This document shows positions 32,671 to 45,485 of a stretch of 64,000 nucleotides of DNA, one piece after another (the stretch's first letter is position 1; each line of letters starts with the position of its first letter). Position numbers and translations under genes: made by a program. The notes beneath the pieces are model-generated. The model was given only the letters and a program-made list of their open reading frames with translations. It made no database searches and was not told the DNA's origin. Source of the DNA: Arabidopsis thaliana (Eukaryota; Streptophyta; Magnoliopsida; Brassicales; Brassicaceae); the NCBI RefSeq assembly GCF_000001735.4, contig NC_003074.8:14763261-14827260 (forward strand). Reading direction: 5' to 3'.

Positions 32671-34253
32671 ATGACTGACGAACCAAATCAACAGAGTGGA
32701 CCCGCAAACATTGGTGCTGGAGATGCACCACATGATCATCGTCAGAGGAAAGGAATTGCACCTCCTGCTATCCAGAACAACAACTTCGAGATTAAGAGTG
32801 GTCTCATCTCGATGATTCTGGGGAACAAGTTCCATGGTCTGCCTATGGAAGATCCACTCGACCACTTGGATGAATTTGATAGGCTCTGCAACCTAACAAA
32901 AATCAATGCTGTCAGTGAAGACGGATTCAAGCTCCGGTTGTTTCCATTTTCCTTGGGCGACAAAGCACACATCTGGGAAAAGAATCTGCCCCATGACTCA
33001 ATCACCACCTGGGATGATTACAAGAAGGCTTTTCTAGCAAAGTTCTTCTCCAATGCCAGAACTGCAAGACTCAGAAATGAGATCTCTGATTTTTCACATA
33101 AGACTGGTGAAAGCTTCTGTGAAGCATGGGAGCGTTTCAAGGGTTACACCAACCAATGCCCTCATCATGGCTTCAAGAAAGCCACTCTGCTCAGCACTTT
33201 ATACAGAGGTGTTCTACCAGGCATAAGAATGCTTTTGGATACCACCAGCAATGGGAATTTCGAGAATAAAGATGTCAAAGAAGGCAGGGAATTGGTTGAA
33301 AACTTAGTTCAGTCAGATTACAATGAGGACTGCGATAGGACCATTAGAGGAACAATCGACTCTAATGACAAACACATGAAGGAGATCAAAGCTCTGAATG
33401 ACAAGCTGGATAAGATTCTTCTTAGCCAGCAGAAGCATGTGCACTTCCTTGTTGATGACAAGCAGTATCAGGTCCAAGATGGGGAGGGAAACCAGTTAGA
33501 AGAAGTTAGCTACATCAACAATCAAGGTGGCTACAAAGGATACAACAACTTCAAGACTAACAACCCTAACGTCTCTTACCGCAGCACCAACGTTGCTAAT
33601 CCTCAGGATCAAGTGTATCCTCCACAACAACAGCAGGTTCAGAACAAACCTTTTGTCCCCTACAACCAAAGTTTTGTTCCAAAGTAGCAATTTCAGGGTA
33701 ACGACCAGCAGCAACCACCACCTGGGTTTGCACCTCAGCAACACCAAGGTCCTGCTGCTCTTGACGTTGATATGAAACAAATGGTACAACAGCTGCTACA
33801 AGGACAAGCATCTAGCTCTATGGAAATTGCGAAGAAGATATCCCAATTGCACCATAAGCTAGACTGTAGCTACAATGACCAGAATGCAAAAGTGGAGGCT
33901 TGGAAGGACAATCCGCATCTACCTCTCCTCCCAAAGTTATAGGACTTCCTGGGAAGTCAATACAGAATCCAAAGGCGTATACAACAGCTCACGCCATCAC
34001 TATTTGCCATGATCGAGAGCTGACAACTCCACTTGTTCCTAACTTAATCACTGGGGACAGCGATGTTCAAGAAAGAGAGGCTTCTACTCAGATTGAGGTC
34101 TCTATTGTTGAATTCAATCAGTCTGGTGGATCTCGCCATCTTATTCAATCCACCTCAGAAGAGAAAGCAGCCATAATCGAGAGAATGGTAAAACGATTCA
34201 AACCTACTCCATTACCCTCACGTGCTCTTCCATGGAAATTCAGGAAAGCCTAG
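32671..34253 (+). pseudogene. Athila gag remnant (element 1)
   Basis: ATG at 32671 opens 338 codons to a TAG at 33685. The retrotransposon gag domain is clear ([44 protein letters not shown]). A Lys/Gln-rich linker follows. After the TAG the same frame continues to about 33940 (PPGFAPQQHQGP). A deletion then moves coding to the frame 33900-34253. Element 2 has CAA at the position of the TAG, so this is a simple nonsense change. Confidence 0.85.
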
Positions 34254-35232
34254 ATGGAGAGATACAAATCTGTTGCAGAGAAACAGCTTGACGAGATTGA
34301 AGCAGTGATGCCACTAATGAAAGTTCTCAACCTGATTCCTGATATTGGAAAGGATCAAAATGTATTACGATTCAGATGATTAATGTGATGCTTATCCGTC
34401 TCGAGCTGCTGATAAGAGGATTGTTCAAGAAAAATTAGAAGATCCTGGATCTTTTACTCTACCATGCTCCATTGGGGAATTGGCTTTCAGCAATTGCCTG
34501 TGCGATCTCGGAGCCTCTGTTAGTTTAATGCCACTCTCTGTGGCAAAGAGGTTGGAATTCATTCTGTACACGCTTTGTGACCTGACTTTGATCCTTGCGG
34601 ATAGGTCTTCAAGAAAACCCTTTGGCATGCTAAAAGATTTACCCACATGATTAATGGAGTGGAAGTGCCTACAGACTTCATTATCCTGGATATGGAAGAA
34701 GAACATAAGGATCCTCTAATCTTGGGAAGACCTTTCTTAGCCTCAGTGGGAGCAGTGATAGATGTCAGGGAAGGGAAAATAAGTCTCAACCTTGGAAAGC
34801 ACATCAAGCTGAAGTTTGACATCAACAAAACTCCACAAAGGTCAACAAAAGATGGAAAAACCTATGAGGACGATAGAGTGATCCGGGGAGAAGGATATGA
34901 GACTAAAAGAGTAAAAGAGCTTAAAAAGAGGTCTGATAAGCAAGAGAAAACTATAGAGGAGCTAGCTAACACCGTTAAGGAACTTAAGAGTAAGTTAAAT
35001 CAGATGCAAAAGGAAGCTCAACCTAAAGTCGGGATTGACACTATCCAGAGAAAAAAGTTCACTTCAAGATGGTCTGAAGAGATAGATTACCCTCCAGAAG
35101 AGAAAAAAGCCTACTTTGAAGAAAAGGGAATTGAGTATTCTGTCGCACACCTCTCAAGGGAAGATGCTGAGTATGATGATGAGAACAGAGAGGACTATGC
35201 AGATCCTCACTATTACTCATTTTCTTCTTTAT
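34254..35232 (+). pseudogene. Athila protease remnant fused to a coiled-coil tail (element 1)
   Basis: PGSFTLPCSIGELAFSNCLC and then DLGASVSLMPLSVAKRL mark the retropepsin-like protease (about 34440-34560). The frame breaks near 34645, and HKDPLILGRPFLASVG and LNLGKHIKL follow at about 34705-34810. The open frame then continues to 35232 with a charged, coiled-coil-like tail (KRSDKQEKTIEELANTVKEL, KSKLNQMQ) and an acidic end. In element 2 RT and integrase occupy this position; here they are missing and the sequence goes straight to the post-integrase spacer at 35236. Confidence 0.75.
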
Positions 35233-36630
35233 AAGTGTGAGGAGTCAAGCTAGAGAGTTTAAACACTGCTCACTTGGGAGGAAGTCCCATGACTATCCCT
35301 GTAAATGACTTTTTCCTTTCTTGTTATTTTTGATTTGTTTTAGTTGTGTTTGTGGTTCTCAGGAGCAAAGGAACAACGGGGAGATAGAGGGAAAATTCAA
35401 AGCTTTTACTCTACAGAGGGCCTAGAGATTGAGTACACAGTCCAATGAAGTGCTAAAATTTGAAATCTTTCTGTTGCACCTGGAGACCAACCACTCGAGT
35501 GAGGAGGTCGAGTATAGGTGTAATTTTAAAACAGAATTTCTTTAAAAAAAAATCATCATAATACTCGACCAACAGAAGCTACAAAGACTTACATAAGGTT
35601 TATCAAGTTTAGAGAGGATTGCGGGATTTCCTGAAATTTTCCCAATGAAGAAAGAGCAATGATTCAGAACAAAAAGACAACCGTGGGACCCACCACTGCA
35701 CCCTATGTCTCCCACACTCCCAACCAAAAGACAAGAAATCTCTCTCATTTCTTCTCAACCAACCATACCTCACCCTTACCCTTATCATCACTCGACCTCC
35801 ATCTCTTCAAATCGCCAAACTCTTCACTCATCACTCGACCTCAACAACCATTTTCTCTACCTCAGTTTTTCCGCAACCTATACTCGACTGCACCTCTCTC
35901 ATCTCTCATCGTCGCTCGCTGCAATTCAAGTTATTCAAGTGCTCGACATCACACTCGACTTCATCACTCTCCAACTTCAACAATTTCACTTGACCTCTCA
36001 TCACCATCTTCCTCACCGACGCTTGACCAAACCACACCATCTCTCCATCGCCTTATCACTCGACTAACTCAACGGAAAAACGAGAACGAAGATGGTCTTC
36101 ATTCACTCGATCGCAATGCTCATCGCTCATCCGTTCACTTCTCTCTCTCGCAAACCATCGAGCTAGTCTCACCACCGTTAATCACTTGATCCATAGCCAA
36201 AGAAGGAAGAGAAGAGAAGTATTCGACCACGAAAACGATTTAGTCTTCAAACTCATCATCTCTTCATCACTTCCACCGCCGCTGCTCTCTTCTCAACAAA
36301 AGCTCACCACTCGAACGCTTCTTCACTTCTCACACTCGCAACCAAGAAATCATGGCCTCTACCATTACTCGACCGTCGTGAACCTCTTTGCTATCTCTCA
36401 CCGAAACCACCACCATCTCTCGCTTCTCAACACTCGACCGCGTCACCAAACCGGGCAAGAAAACCAACTATGATCCAATACATCAAATTCAACAATTTCA
36501 CTCGACCTGTTTCGGTTTACTCTACCCTGTTACTCGATCATTTTACTCGACCAGTTTGTGTTTTTGGTTTTGTTGGAACTAACGTATTAACGTTGCTCTT
36601 TGAGTTCCATCTGTTTACAGGAAATCAACA
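35233..36630 (+). other. Spacer between pol and ATHILA ORF, element 1
   Basis: 35240-35330 matches the sequence just after integrase in element 2 (57610-57700), including AGGAGTCAAGC and TGGGAGGAAGTCCCATGACTA. The rest contains at least six exact ACTCGACC and many decayed copies at 35788-36555. Open frames here appear to be repeat by-products. Confidence 0.7.
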
Positions 36631-38554
36631 TGAGTAACTACAGTGGTGAGTCTTCTATGGATCCAGATTATAATGTGGATGAAGCTGAATCTTCGTCCAC
36701 TAGACCAGAGAAAGAGGAACATGTTTACGAAAGTTTTAGAGCACAAATGCAACGCTCAGCAGCTTGACAAGTCAGAGAAGTGCTGAAATCGGTAGAGGAA
36801 AGAGAGCGATGTTGAGTAGGTATGAGTTGATTGATTAGGACATTGAGACTGAGTATGAGTCAGAGTCATGGCGCAAGGAGACAAAGCTACTGAACAAACC
36901 CGACGAGGTTCCAGTCGAAGAGTATATCAGACTCTTTGAGCTGAAAGATTTCTAGGGAACGAGGTACCCCTGCTACGAGACTTTAACCCAGTTGGGGCTA
37001 CCAGAGGACGTGCAGCACCTGTTCGAGAAGTGTCATCTGAAGACACTCATGTCCTACCCATACGCTGCCTACAAGGAGGAAACGATCGAGTTTCTGTCCA
37101 CAATGCAAGTGGAGATGTATCAGGGTCTCACAAAGTATGAGTTGGAGAGTATAGGATTAGGGTTCTTGACGTTTTCGGTTGATCAACAGCGCTATCAGTT
37201 GTCGATCAACAGTTTGGAAAGACTGTTTGGCTTCCCTAGTGGAAAGGGAACCAAGCCTAAGTTTGACATGGAAGAGCTTAAGGATTTGTGGGCTACTATT
37301 GGGAACAATGTGCCGCTAAACTCTGTGCGGTCCAAAAGCAACCAAATCCGGAGTCCAGTGATTCGCTACTTTCAGCGCTCAATAGCCAATGTTCTTTACT
37401 CCAGGGAGTCTACAGGCACTGTGTCTAACACAGACATGGAGATGATAGATTTCGCACTTACAGGCATTCTCCGCCGTACAAAGCGAAAGAAGGTCCTGAG
37501 AGGCGATCTCAATGACGCGCCACCAGTAATGCTTCTATTGATCCACCTGTGTGGATACAGGAAGTGAGCGTTGACAAACGGCAAGAAGAAGGTGAGAGGA
37601 GCACTATGCATAGGTGGCGTTGTGACGCCAATTCTGGCAGCTTGTGGAGTACCGCCGAAGGAACCAAGGTTAGAACCAAGAATGATGGATTTAGATCATT
37701 TGCGTTGATGTGAGTTCTTGGAGTATGACATGGTTGGCGACTTCTACCGCTACAGGTTTGAGCATTCGTCGATCAAAATCGCCAATATTCTTCTCCCCTG
37801 CATTGAAGCTACTAGAATTCTCGAGGGAAAGAACATTGACTTCAAGCCTGCGCCTGAAGATATTTATTTCGAGGGCAGTCCGCCAACTGAGGAGATCACT
37901 CACGAGGAAGGAGTTACAACAGAGGAGGTTGATGAGACTAATGAAACAGATGAAGTGGAGTATGACACGAGCATGTATCATTTTAGTGAGCATGTACCTC
38001 CAGCGAGGGAGAGCAAGAGTTTGAGTGAATCTCACAGAAACAACAGCAAGTTGCAAAAGTGGTGCAAGAAACAAGATAAATTACTCATTAAGTGCTTCAA
38101 GGCTATCAAGTTTCTGAAGGACAAGCTAAGCTGCTCCTCTTCCACTACTGCTATTCCGTAGGGACAGATCCCTCAGGACTTACCGTCGAGGAGATATGAC
38201 GAGCCTGAGCCAAGTCGGCGCAGGCCTGAGCCTAGTGAGCAAGAGGTCCCGCATGTTCCTACAAGGCATTCATCATTCGAGCCTCGTGAGTATGGGAGAA
38301 AGAGGAGGACCGTGCTCACTCGATCTAGCAGCAGGAGTAGAAGACTTCTGCAGTCTCGAAGTTTACACGACCGCGGTGCTGGCCGCAACAGAAGGAGAGA
38401 GGTCGAGTATCCTCAGAGCGGTGTTGGCCGCCACATAGCTGATGAGGTCGAGTACCCACATACTGGAGCTGATACAGAACAGGGCGACTCGTCAATGGCA
38501 TGGGAGCAATCACAGGCAGCCATTGACAACCAACTCCGTTCATTCTTCGATTGA
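36631..38554 (+). pseudogene. ATHILA ORF remnant (element 1)
   Basis: Plant-specific second ORF of Athila elements, matching the ATHILA ORF family; its function is not established (an envelope-like role has been suggested). ATG at 36631 (MSNYSGESSMDPDYN). A stop comes after about 45 codons and others follow. The open block 36992-37567 has LPEDVQHLFEKCHL, FGFPSG and SPVIRYFQRSIANVLYS. After a TGA at 37565-37567 come GALCIGGVVTPILAACG, FRFEHS-like FEHSSIKIA near 37760, and a C-terminus rich in Arg and Ser that ends at 38554 (NQLRSFFD). At least four lesions; clearly dead. Confidence 0.85.
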
Positions 38555-38650
38555 GGTAAGCGCCTCACTTCACCATTGTATTATACCATCTCCTGTTTTT
38601 ATTTTGTTTCTGTGATTTGTTTTGTCCTGGGTACTCTCTTCCAAATTTGA

Positions 38651-38688
38651 TCACACAGTGGACTGTGTGATTTCAGTTTGGGGGAGGG
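38651..38688 (+). promoter_or_regulatory. Hairpin and internal polypurine tract (element 1)
   Basis: TCACACAGT-GG-ACTGTGTGA is a perfect 9-bp hairpin at 38651-38670. It is followed by TTTGGGGGAGGG at 38677-38688, the same core as the polypurine tract next to the 3' LTR. Element 2 has both features at about 60665-60700. Confidence 0.65.
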
Positions 38689-40169
38689 CTCAGAAAGTGT
38701 GTGTTGCATTGTATATACTCTTGAGTCTGCATTCATCTAATGCATAGAAAAACCAAAAAAGATTTGAAAAAATTCAGAAAATAATTTCACAAAAACAGAG
38801 TCTTCATGTAGTTGCATTACATTTAGGATCGAGTCTAGAGTGTTTTATTTAGGATTGTTGCATATGCATAGGGGATAATAATGAGATAGCCTTGTAAGCA
38901 TTTTGGTTCACCGGATAAACTGAGTTCCCTCGTTGCTAGTTATCTGTTTCGTAGTCAATGAAATTGAAGTAAACCAGCACCATGCCTAGATTGCTCTATT
39001 CGATCACACTGTCATGATTTGATACCATTCCCTATCAATTTGAACCTGACTCTGATTTTCAATTATCATGTCTGCATCAATTTGAACTTATGGATACCCT
39101 AAAATACTTGGATTATCTTACTCATTTAACCACTCTTGTTAATCCAAGTAGCTGACTCTCCTTATTAGAGCAGTTAAACCCGAACCCAAACCTAAACTTT
39201 CTTTCAAGCCTTATATCACTTGTGAGTGTTTGGGAGGTCTTATTCCGATTAAGCTTGGTAGAAAGTTTTAGGTTCGTAACGACTAGATAGGACTAGATAG
39301 GAGTAGGTGGGCGCTTATATTGTGGATTGGGTTGTGTCTAAAAGAAACAAAAAAACGGTGGATTCATTGATAAGAAAAGGTCAAAGACTCTAGGTGAAGT
39401 AGGGTAAAGAAGCAGAAAAAATCTAGTAAAGATTTTGGGATTTGTAAAGAAAAGAAAAGGGTTCTTATTAGCTAATGAAGAAGGGCAAAAGCCCTTGGTT
39501 TTAAAAATTTAAAACAGGAACCTTAGTTGTTAAAGAAATCCAAATCCGCTAGATGTATCAAAGTGTTGAGAAAGCTTCTCCTAAAGTTAAGAGAAAAGAA
39601 AAAAATGATTAGAAAAAGGGTTTAAAAGACTCATGAATGCAAAGGGTAGAGTTAAGTTCTTAATTTGAGACTGGAGATGGGATTACCATTAGAGCTTCAT
39701 TGGTTATACTCTGGGTAGATGGGATCTTATCTTTGTATGCATAGCTTGGGACTTACCTTTAGCATTCTACTAAAGCTTAATCAGTTTTGAGAGATCCCTG
39801 TTACTGCAGCGTATTATGTAAAGGACCATCTTTGTCTCTTGACCTATACCTTAGCCAAATGAGTTCATTGCTGATGCATTTCTTGATTCACGTTCCATAA
39901 CTAATGAATGTTAAAGGGATTGGTAGATTTGAAAACATGTGTAGGTCGAGCATAAGAGTCGGATTGATTAATAACAAGGCATGGCTAATGTTTTTGAGTA
40001 GGATTCGATCATATCGTAGCTTAGAACTACCAACTTGGACATCGATTTCATCTGATTTATCTGGTGCTTTGGCTCTGAGTCCCTGCTTTTAAACCTCACC
40101 TCCAGCTTGTTCTTTATTGTTTGCTTAGCTTGTTCTTTATTGTTTGCTTGAGGGCAAGCAAAGACTAAG
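38689..40169 (+). other. 3' untranslated region of Athila element 1
   Basis: Non-coding and AT-rich, conserved with 60701-62190 of element 2. No separate gene seen. Confidence 0.7.
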
Positions 40170-40179
40170 TTTGGGGGAG
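40170..40179 (+). other. Polypurine tract of element 1
   Basis: TTTGGGGGAG directly before the 3' LTR at 40181; the plus-strand primer of reverse transcription. Confidence 0.8.
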
Positions 40180-41689
40180 TTGGTAAGTGTGCATGTTTTG
40201 AGCATCCATTTGTCATCACTTTAGCATCATATCTCCACTGTTTTATACCATCTCTCATCATTTGTCATCACTTTGAATGTTAGGATAGTTTTGCATGCAT
40301 GTTGCATATTTGTGTTGTTTTCAGGTAATTTGGAGTTGTTGACGAGCTAATTGGAAGAAGTGGACTTGATCATATCAATATACTCGACCCCTAGGTCGAG
40401 TACCGCCATCCTGGACTTTCTGAAGTACCCGGTCACGGCCTCCGCATAACATCACTCGACCGCAACACTCTGGATAACCACTCGAGTAGATGGCATCACC
40501 ACTTCTCACCACTACTCGACCCCCTGGTCGAGTAGACAACCTCATCACTTCACATCACCACTAGACCCTCTGGTCGAGTACCACCATCACCTTCACTCGA
40601 TCACTCACTAGATTACATGGCCGAGTCCCGTCATCATCGCACACTCGACCAATCACTCTACCACCAAGTCGAGTACCACCATCATCCACCACTCGACATC
40701 ATACTCGACTCCCAGCTTCAGAGTCTTCTCCATTCCGCACTCAACCAGACACTTGAGCACAAGGAAGAGAAGAAGACTCCAGCTTACCACTTGACCAATC
40801 ACTCGACCATCAGGGTCGAGTGCCGTTCTTAAATCCGTCCCAATACTGTGTCGTTTTGAATATTAGGATTTCAGAATATTTCGCTATAAGTAGCTTGTAC
40901 TTTACATTTTTCGAGACAAGTTTTATTCCGCAGACATTGTGTTCTTGACATTTTTTAATCCGGATTTCTCTTAATCTATTCAGTATTTGCTTTTCATTTC
41001 GTTTACTAAGTTGTTCATCCTGTTATCATCTTGCCATTACTCTGTTGCTATCATGTTTTCATTCTTATCTTCGTTTATGCTCTCTGCAATGATGTCTGAG
41101 TAGTGACTAGGTTTCTAAGGATGGGTTAGAGTAGTTTAGAATTCTCAGTATGCTAGGTGGTTGAGTTTGATTTATAGATCCCTTCTGGATTAGTTGTTCT
41201 TAATGCCTATTGCTTTCTGATCAACTGGAATTTGAGCCTAGACATTTCCGCACCCAAAAGGTGTTCGATGAAATGTCTGAACCACTAATTCCAGAGATTT
41301 GTGGCTTTGTACCAAGGTATTGGTTACAGGGAGCGTTTTGGATTTAACTTGTTGATTCGTAATGCATGTTAGGTTAGCTCTCGTCAATGGTGATTGAGTC
41401 TGGGACTGGTTTCACTTGAGGGTCTCTGTTGCGGTCGCACTTAGATTTGGTTATCGAACTTGTTGTCTGTGGATAATTTATTGAGCATGTCAATCACCTG
41501 TAAACTAAGGAAACAAAACTACTCAATTATCCCATCCTAGGGATTTCTCATTTAATTGATTTCTTATTTACTCTGCTATTGTTTACTACATCTTGTTACC
41601 TGTTGCTTAGTTTTTGCAATTTTTGCCTGTTACTCGACCTGATACTCGACCACCCAGTTGTCTGGTAAGAGACTGTGCAGTCTAGTATC

Positions 41690-42160
41690 TGTTGGGGTCG
41701 GATTTCACCCAGGTAACCGAGCCGACCATGATCGATGCCTCAGAGATCACGTCGAAGAACCATCCCGAGCCGGCCTCTAAACACCTCGGAGATCACGTCG
41801 AGGAACCATCCCGAGATGACCTCGAGAACGCCTCGGAGCATCACCGCACTAGGTTTCCCCGACCCGGTCTCGAAATGCCTCGGATGCCAACCCGGAAAAT
41901 CATCCCGAGGCGGGTTTCAAGATACCTCGGGATCGGGAACGCATCATTCGGCTAGCGTGATCCGAGCCGCTCAACCACGATCTGAGGGTCAGCTCAACCC
42001 GGCTCGGAAGAAACTTCGGATCGGGTCAGAAAACCTTCACCCGAAGAAAGGACTTAATCAATACAAGATCGACATACCATTTCCGAAAAGCTCGGAAAAG
42101 ATATTAGAGAATCTCCAAAGAAACCCTTAGTACAATTTCTATTATGTGAATTTCGACTCT
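41690..42160 (+). repeat. Internally deleted LTR of the Tat-type element
   Basis: Matches 45486-46303, but jumps from the equivalent of about 45908 to about 46258 (GAATCTCC then AAAGAAACCC). It ends directly in integrase coding sequence. Confidence 0.8.
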
Positions 42161-42429
42161 ACAACTCAAGCGTCCGACAGCGAAGGTTTCAAGAACGAGA
42201 TCGAGTTCTCCGAAAAGTCTTTCAAAACACCGCCGAACCGAACGCTGGGAAGCTCGGGACGAATTGGGAAGGACCATACGTAATCTCCAGGATCGTTCGA
42301 CCCGGAGTATACGAACTCGCCGATTTAAACGGCAAAGCTGTTCCAAGATCCTGTAACGCAATGCACCTAAAGAAATACTACAACTACACTCAGAGTCTTC
42401 GGACGAGTTCACCCACCCCCCCCAATTAA
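42160..42429 (+). pseudogene. Integrase C-terminal remnant of the Tat-type element
   Basis: 89 codons ending at TAA 42427-42429. NAGKLGTNWEGPY and AMHLKKYYN are the signature end of Tat/Athila-type polyproteins. The frame starts within the LTR end (TTCGACTCTACAAC), so a deletion joined the LTR to pol. Confidence 0.85.
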
Positions 42430-42911
42430 AAAAGGGAGGAGTGGATCCGTATATTCATACTCCCATTTTTATCATCTTGTAAGTTTTTGAACTTTGGCAT
42501 AAATAAAATTTCTTCACATTTTTAAACGCTTCGGCTAATACGATGAGCGACGACTCTGAGTATCCTTTACGCCTGCTCGGCTACAACGCGCTATACAAAT
42601 ACGAGATGAAATCTATTAGATTACCTTTGAGAAGAAACTTTCATCTTCAGAAACTCGGCTATACTTTAACACCGGTACCCCAGCTCGTTTCTAAACGCTG
42701 GTCGGGAAGTGAATCTGATCGGATCGCAACCGAGAAGTTTCACTTAAAAACCCAGTCTCTCACACTGGTCGATAAAACAGTTCGGATCTAAAGAAAGATT
42801 CTAACCAAAAAATTTCGAACTCCAAAAACTTATTGGATAAAGCCATCCAGGCACATGTTCTACAAATTATTGGATAAAGCCATCTAGGCATAAGTGCTAC
42901 AACCAAACATA
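42430..42911 (+). other. 3' UTR of the Tat-type element
   Basis: Non-coding. A short direct repeat with ATTGGATAAAGCCATC occurs twice at about 42832-42890. Confidence 0.6.
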
Positions 42912-45081
42912 CTAACAAAAAAAAGGGCAAGAAAAATCCCGCTTCGGGTCCCTAATCGAGCTCTTCGGACGGGCGGTACTCTCGGCAGGAAGGAGCGATC
43001 CGGATTGGTCGGTAACCCTCGCCTCGTCGGCAAGAGTCTCAACCGACCTATGACCACCCAGACTCAGAGGAGCGGGCTCGGGAGATAGAGCTTTAAGATC
43101 CTCTTTCAGCTCGGCGATAAAGCGGTTGAGGTTAGCCTCGGCGTCGGCAAAATCCTTCAACCACTCATCGACTTGATCTTTCTCTTTATCGAGAACCCCG
43201 CCTTCTTCGAGCACCTTGATTAGCTGCGTATTGGCTCGCGCCTGGGACATGTACATGAATTGGTCATTGACCTCATCAAGGAGCGACACTTTGTGCTCGG
43301 CAGCTTTCAACTTGGCGATAAAGGTTTCTGAAACCTCTCGCCTCGTCGTTTGAATGGCCCAAGCCACCTCACTATCACGAAGTCCTCTCGCCTGGGCAAA
43401 CATCCGCTTGAGACGAACGATCTCAGAATCTGCCTTAAGATTCTGCTTGGCCATCTTGATGGCGTTCTCTTTGTTTATAAAGGTCGCCCGCTCAGCCTCC
43501 TCCCTTGCCAGATTCGTCGTGGTTGCTTCGGAGAGCGCTTCATTTTTCTCTCGCTCGGCGGCTTGAATCCGGGACCCCGCCTCGGCTAACTTGCTAACCG
43601 CCTCCATATTATTCCGCATAGCCGAGTCGTACGAATGCACCATTCGGTTCATCGAGGCGACAGCCTGAACAAGAAAAGGATAGGGTTACAATATTGGAAC
43701 CGAAAACAAACTATGAATAATGAAACACATACCCGTAAGAATTAAGATGCCGTCTCGGCATACTTCCGTCTACACATCTCCCGAGGAGATTAGCTGAAGC
43801 AATACAATCTTCAAAGATCGGGAGCACTTTCTCCGCCTCGGCACCCGAAGTCTTCTTCTTCTTCTTCTTCTTCTTGGACGATTCGTTGTCCATCCGAACG
43901 CGTTTACCCGCCGCTTTATCGCTCAAAGGCTATAGTCTTCTTCTTCTTCTTCAACCAATCGCACTTCCGAGCCGATAACGCGTGAAAAGCCGAAATGAAA
44001 TCATCTGGAATCAGCTCGAGGAACTTGAGGGTGCATTCTACAACAAAGGAAAACTATAGTTAGAAAAAGAAACTATAAAACCGCGTCGGGCACAAATAAA
44101 TTGTTAGCTACACCTACCCAAAATTCTCCATCTCGTCAGAACCGACCCAAGGAGGTCTTCGTGAACAGCATCTTCGAGGGCTACAAAGAAGAAGTGATCG
44201 GTATACGGTTCATCCTTGCTCGGGAACCCATCAATAACTTTCCTACCCTTAGCAGGAGAGATGTAATACCGATCCACCTCGGATTTGGGAACCCGCCGGT
44301 TCTCAAGAAGATTTCTAAGATGAGCAAGCGTAATGTCAGTTTCAGATTCATAACTCCGAATCAAAATCTTGAGCAGATGTCTCAAGGACCGCATCGTGAT
44401 CTGCGAGAGGGCGATCTGGTACGATGTCACGTACTCCAAAACCAGCCTTGGGACTGGCAACCACAAAAAACAACCGTAAAAGAATCCCTCATACAGAGTA
44501 TAGAAGCCCGCGGGGGGATTGTCGGCTCGCTCAACAGGGCTCGGCACATGCAAGGTGACCTCACCAAGACCGAATCAGGCCCTCATATCCTAAAGGGACC
44601 GCTCGGTGCATAATGTTGAGCCAAGGGGATCCGGCACTATCGCCCTCTTACTCTTGTTCTTCTTCTTCTTCTCGGCTTTCTTAAAAGCCCTATGCTCGTT
44701 GAGACGCAGAATATCTTCTGTCTCGTTCGGGCCGAAATAAAGAAAGTCCTCAATCTTTATCGTCGGCATTAAGGGCTCGAGCACGTCTCGCCAGTTGGAT
44801 GTCCCGGCTTCGTCAGCCATCAGGGCAAGGGGCCTCCGGACGAGAGTCGGCTCGGGATCATCGGGCAAATCCAGTTCCCGAGCAATATCGGCATTGGTAT
44901 CTTCCCGAGCCGTGAAAGAGGTCATCTGCTCGGGGGCACTCGAACAAGACAGAACATCATCTTCAGAGGACGTCCAAACTGCTCTCCGTTTGTAGATGGG
45001 GGGAAGGTCATCTGGATGATTCGAGTCGCTGGAATCGGCGAGAGAGGTGCTCGGGATCGAAAAAGACTGGCTAGAACTCAT
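42912..45081 (-). pseudogene. Antisense additional ORF of the Tat-type element
   Basis: On the strand opposite to pol. First part 45081-44590: a Ser- and Asp-rich N-terminus, then an acidic region and a Lys run (KKAEKKKKNK). Second part 44553-44104: a region matching the 'Putative gypsy type transposon' domain (VPSPVERADNPPAGFYTLYE, then SLRHLLKILI). Third part 43926-43711: a Lys-rich stretch (SSKKKKKKKKTSG). Fourth part 43652-42912: 246 residues of Ala/Glu/Lys-rich coiled coil ending in PSSIRDPKRDF-like sequence. Frames change between parts, by introns or shifts. Such additional antisense ORFs between pol and the 3' LTR are known in Tat/Retand elements; their function is unknown. Confidence 0.75.
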
Positions 45082-45249
45082 ACTCGGCTCGGAGATGCTC
45101 GACGAGATGAGAAACGACCAGAAAACAAGGAATTTCTAAACCGGAAAAATCAAAAATAACAAAGAAACGGCGGAGCTCACCGGAAAAAGAGAGAACAATA
45201 GAAATATCAAGATCAGAGAGAAGAAGCAAACCTTGTTTCTTTTCTTCGA

Positions 45250-45485
45250 AAACCTTGTTGTCTATGGATAATTTATTGAGCATGTCAATCACCTGTAAAC
45301 TAAGGAAACGAAACTACTCAATTATCCCATCCTCGGGAATTTCTCATTTAATTGATTTCTTATTTACTCTGCTATTGTTTACTGCATCTTGTTACCTGTT
45401 GCTTAGTTTTTGCAATTTTTGCCTATTACTCGACCTGATACTCGACCACCCAGTTGTCTGGTAAGAGACTGTGCAGTCTAGTATC
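45250..45485 (+). repeat. Duplicated piece of the host Athila LTR
   Basis: Near-copy of 41463-41689 (from CTTGTTGTCT to GTCTAGTATC), placed before the second Tat-type LTR. The junction on the left is at CTTGTTGTCT, a short homology. Confidence 0.85.

Noticed and set aside
35659..36189. 176-codon Ser/His-rich open frame in the spacer of element 1
   Set aside because: Low complexity from decayed octamers. It is not shared in frame with element 2.
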